Shown piece after piece: positions 6,556-7,851 of a stretch of 7,851 bases of DNA. A program made the translations under genes and the position numbers. Positions within the stretch are counted from its first letter, which is position 1. Every line of letters starts with the position of its first letter. A model generated the notes under the pieces. That model worked only from the letters and a program-made list of their open reading frames with translations. It was not told the DNA's origin and did not search any database. This stretch comes from an uncultured Eubacteriales bacterium (GTDB lineage: Bacteria > Bacillota > Clostridia > Oscillospirales > CAG-272): positions 1-7,851 of the forward strand of contig URHI01000094.1 in assembly GCA_900547565.1 (NCBI GenBank), read 5' to 3'.

Positions 6556-7594
6556 TTTCAGCCCCGATCCGTTCGACGGCGGGCAGAGCAAAAAAATACG
6601 CGGGTATTTTTCCCGCATAGGACTGGCGCTGACGCTTATGATGGCGGTCTATATCGGATTGCAATTCGCTGTCGCTCTGGCGGTCAAGCAATGGGCGCCG
6701 CAGGTTATGGGTGAGCAGTGGTATGTGTGGCTGTTGACGTTTGTGCCGCTGTATATTGCCGGGGTTCCGACGTTTGTGCTGGTTATGCGCAAGGTTCCGG
6801 CGGTACCGCCGGAGCGGCAAAAATTCGGTGTCGGAGAGTGGTTTCTGACGCTGATCATGTGCTTCGGTATCATGTACGTCGGTTCGTATGTTGGCAATAT
6901 GCTTATGGTGCTCATCAATTCGATGACAGGGCGCGAATCTGTCAACGCACTGAGCCAGCTTCTGATGTCATCCAGCCCTTGGTTCAATTTGGGCGTGACA
7001 GTGTTTATCGCGCCGCTTATCGAGGAGATGATATTCCGCCGTGCCATCATTGACCGCACGCGGCCGTACGGTGAGGGTATAGCAATTGTATTTTCCGCAC
7101 TACTGTTCGGTCTTTTTCACGGCAATCTGTATCAGTTTTTCTATGCCTTCGGGCTGGGTCTTATGCTTGCTTATGTTTATGTCCGCACCGGTAAAGTGTA
7201 TATTACCATTTTGCTGCACATGGTGATCAACTTTTTCGGCTGCGTTATTGCGCCGTTTATACTGAGCCGGCTGGACACAGAGGAGCTGACGGAGTTTGTC
7301 ACTAAGTTCAACGAAATGTCGGAAAGCGGAACTCTTGACCCGCAGATCTTGGAAGGTGTGTCGGCAGACCTGCTTAAATGGATCATGCTGTACGGTCTGT
7401 ATGCATTTGTATTTATGGCGCTTGCCATTACCGGTGTTGTGCTGTTATTTGTCCGGCGGCGCAAATTTCACCTTGAGTCTTCGGAGTTTCCGTTGCCGCG
7501 TGAGCGGGTAGGGAGTATAGTATACTTTAACCCGGGGGTGTTTTCGGCAATAATTGTAGGGTTGCTGCTGATGATCATGTCACTGTTGGGGTGA
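6539..7594 (+). CDS. CPBP-family intramembrane glutamic endopeptidase (Abi/CAAX-like)
   Basis: This is a 351-residue polytopic membrane protein with the complete catalytic signature of the CPBP (CAAX protease and bacteriocin-processing) family: EExxxR at 162-167 (Glu162, Glu163, Arg167), FxxxH at 190-194 (His194) and HxxxN at 227-231 (His227, Asn231). These lie in predicted membrane helices. About eight hydrophobic segments are visible, near 26-50, 62-84, 100-127, 148-160, 180-217, 220-241, 280-306 and 332-350. A hydrophilic Asp/Glu-rich loop occupies 243-278, and the N-terminal 24 residues are hydrophilic (MNYEPDFSPDPFDGG). It starts at ATG within mreD, with AAAGGA (6526-6531) 7 nt upstream, so coupling to mreD is likely. 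Family members process prenylated or membrane proteins, give bacteriocin self-immunity, or act in regulation; the substrate here is unknown. The coupling to mreCD hints at a cell-envelope role, which is inference. Confidence 0.92.
   Translation: MNYEPDFSPDPFDGGQSKKIRGYFSRIGLALTLMMAVYIGLQFAVALAVKQWAPQVMGEQWYVWLLTFVPLYIAGVPTFVLVMRKVPAVPPERQKFGVGEWFLTLIMCFGIMYVGSYVGNMLMVLINSMTGRESVNALSQLLMSSSPWFNLGVTVFIAPLIEEMIFRRAIIDRTRPYGEGIAIVFSALLFGLFHGNLYQFFYAFGLGLMLAYVYVRTGKVYITILLHMVINFFGCVIAPFILSRLDTEELTEFVTKFNEMSESGTLDPQILEGVSADLLKWIMLYGLYAFVFMALAITGVVLLFVRRRKFHLESSEFPLPRERVGSIVYFNPGVFSAIIVGLLLMIMSLLG
6592..6616 (+). repeat. Two overlapping, mutually exclusive inverted repeats at the start of the protease gene
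   Basis: AAAAATAC (6592-6599) and GTATTTTT (6604-6611) form a perfect 8-bp stem with loop GCGG. GCGGG (6600-6604) and CCCGC (6612-6616) form a 5-bp GC stem with loop TATTTTT. They share bases, so only one can form at a time. They fall in codons 18-26 and may be incidental to the coding sequence. Confidence 0.45.
7493..7521 (+). promoter_or_regulatory. Possible sigma-A-type promoter inside the 3' end of the protease gene
   Basis: TTGCCG (7493-7498) and TATAGT (7516-7521) are separated by 17 bp, matching 4/6 and 5/6 of the TTGACA/TATAAT consensus. The -10 overlaps a palindrome, AGTATA-G-TATACT (7514-7526). Transcription would begin near 7528, about 90 bp before the terminator. Found by eye; matches of this quality can arise by chance. 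Confidence 0.3.
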
Positions 7595-7617
7595 TATTAC
7601 GGTACGGGCTCTGAACG

Positions 7618-7657
7618 AAAATCACTTTACTGCGCAAAAAGCAGTAAAGTGATTTTT
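7618..7657 (+). terminator. Rho-independent terminator of the gene cluster
   Basis: A perfect 16-bp stem pairs 7618-7633 (AAAATCACTTTACTGC) with 7641-7656, has a 7-nt loop (GCAAAAA), and runs into a T5 tract at 7653-7657. It begins 24 bp after the protease stop. The A-run on the 5' arm means it could also act on transcription from the opposite strand. Confidence 0.88.
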
Positions 7658-7780
7658 ATAGTAGTTAGTTGAACTATGGAGGCTATAGGAATATTGTCTG
7701 TCAAGGACGATAAGAAGATGACAGGAACATCGTCTTCCAGGACGATAAGTGGTGTTCATTTTCTGCCCCGCGTGCAGAAC

Positions 7781-7807
7781 AATTTGCCGAACACAGTTCG
7801 GCAAATT
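7781..7807. repeat. Perfect 12-bp inverted repeat, 3-nt loop
   Basis: AATTTGCCGAAC (7781-7792) and GTTCGGCAAATT (7796-7807) are exact reverse complements around ACA. No T-tract follows, so this is not a standard terminator. It could be a REP-like or MITE-internal hairpin, or a protein-binding palindrome. Confidence 0.9.
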
Positions 7808-7832
7808 ACGTGCCCAAAAGAACGCGCCAATG

Positions 7833-7851
7833 GGGGAACCCATGGTTCCCC
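7833..7851. repeat. Perfect 8-bp inverted repeat at the window edge
   Basis: GGGGAACC (7833-7840) and GGTTCCCC (7844-7851) pair around CAT. The stem may extend, since G7832 could pair with the base after the window. It is the second GC-rich hairpin within 70 bp. Confidence 0.8.

Larger units (their letters stand above)
7658..7851. repeat. Non-coding palindrome-rich tail, probable dispersed intergenic repeat (continues past the window)
   Basis: No convincing gene lies after the terminator. The segment holds two perfect hairpins, listed separately, and two copies of AGGACGATAAG (7704-7714 and 7739-7749). Between the copies, ATCGTC at 7729-7734 can pair with the GACGAT of either one. The frame is open on + from ATG 7676 to the window end, and on - from 7843 to 7622. 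The minus frame runs through the terminator stem and both read LPN-x-VRQI across the palindrome, as expected of a symmetrical element rather than a gene. It reminds me of dispersed intergenic repeats of gut Clostridia, but I cannot confirm that without a genome search. Confidence 0.4.

Noticed and set aside
7669..7697. TTGAAC-17-TATTGT as a promoter into the tail
   Set aside because: Only 4/6 matches in each hexamer in an AT-rich patch right after a terminator, and no gene downstream to serve.
7622..7843. Minus-strand frame of 73 codons (MGSPIGAFFW...)
   Set aside because: It runs through both tail hairpins and ends inside the terminator stem. It looks like a translated repeat, and no SD was identified.
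7676..7851. Plus-strand open frame from ATG 7676 (or TTG 7694 behind GGAGG) to the window end
   Set aside because: The GGAGG spacing to TTG is tolerable, but the frame covers the palindromes, has no recognisable family, and its end is not visible. It needs the flanking sequence to judge.

Overview
The window is a compact stretch of chromosome from what looks like a moderately GC-rich Gram-positive anaerobe of the class Clostridia. Oscillospirales/Ruminococcaceae-type gut bacteria are the best guess, but this is inference. The hints are a type III glutamine synthetase, a Firmicutes-like GyrA, purine-rich Shine-Dalgarno (SD) sequences, two TTG starts, and MreC/MreD with no outer-membrane genes. 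All seven genes lie on the + strand with short gaps or overlaps, and almost every base up to about 7594 is coding.

Region 1 (1-2365): the 3' half of a GSIII glutamine synthetase gene (glnN-like, cut by the window start), a small all-alpha MazG-like nucleotide pyrophosphohydrolase, and a PfkB-family sugar kinase closest to 1-phosphofructokinase. The last two are butted together (TGA then ATG) and are probably translationally coupled.

Region 2 (2390-5017): complete gyrA, starting at TTG. It has the catalytic Arg-Tyr pair and a canonical GyrA box, so it is gyrase rather than topoisomerase IV. Both residues that normally anchor the quinolone water-metal bridge are replaced (E. coli S83 and D87 equivalents are Ala93 and Gly97), so intrinsic fluoroquinolone resistance is predicted.

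Region 3 (5018-7594): a 93-bp gap with possible RNA structure, then mreC and mreD (4-bp overlap) and a CPBP-family (Abi/CAAX-type) intramembrane protease gene overlapping mreD by 17 bp. MreC and MreD link cytoskeletal and peptidoglycan-synthesis machinery. mreB is absent here, and the protease sits where a class B PBP gene (mrdA/PBP2) often follows mreD.

Region 4 (7595-7851): a strong Rho-independent terminator closes the gene run. A promoter-like pair inside the 3' end of the protease gene sits about 90 bp ahead of it and could make a short RNA. The remaining tail has no convincing gene. It contains two perfect hairpins and short repeats and resembles a dispersed intergenic repeat element continuing past the window.

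Most of the window is housekeeping. I see no defence system, CRISPR array, tRNA/rRNA, transposase or phage gene. The points most worth following are the GyrA quinolone-pocket substitutions, the promoter-terminator unit, the palindromic tail and the protease coupled to mreCD.
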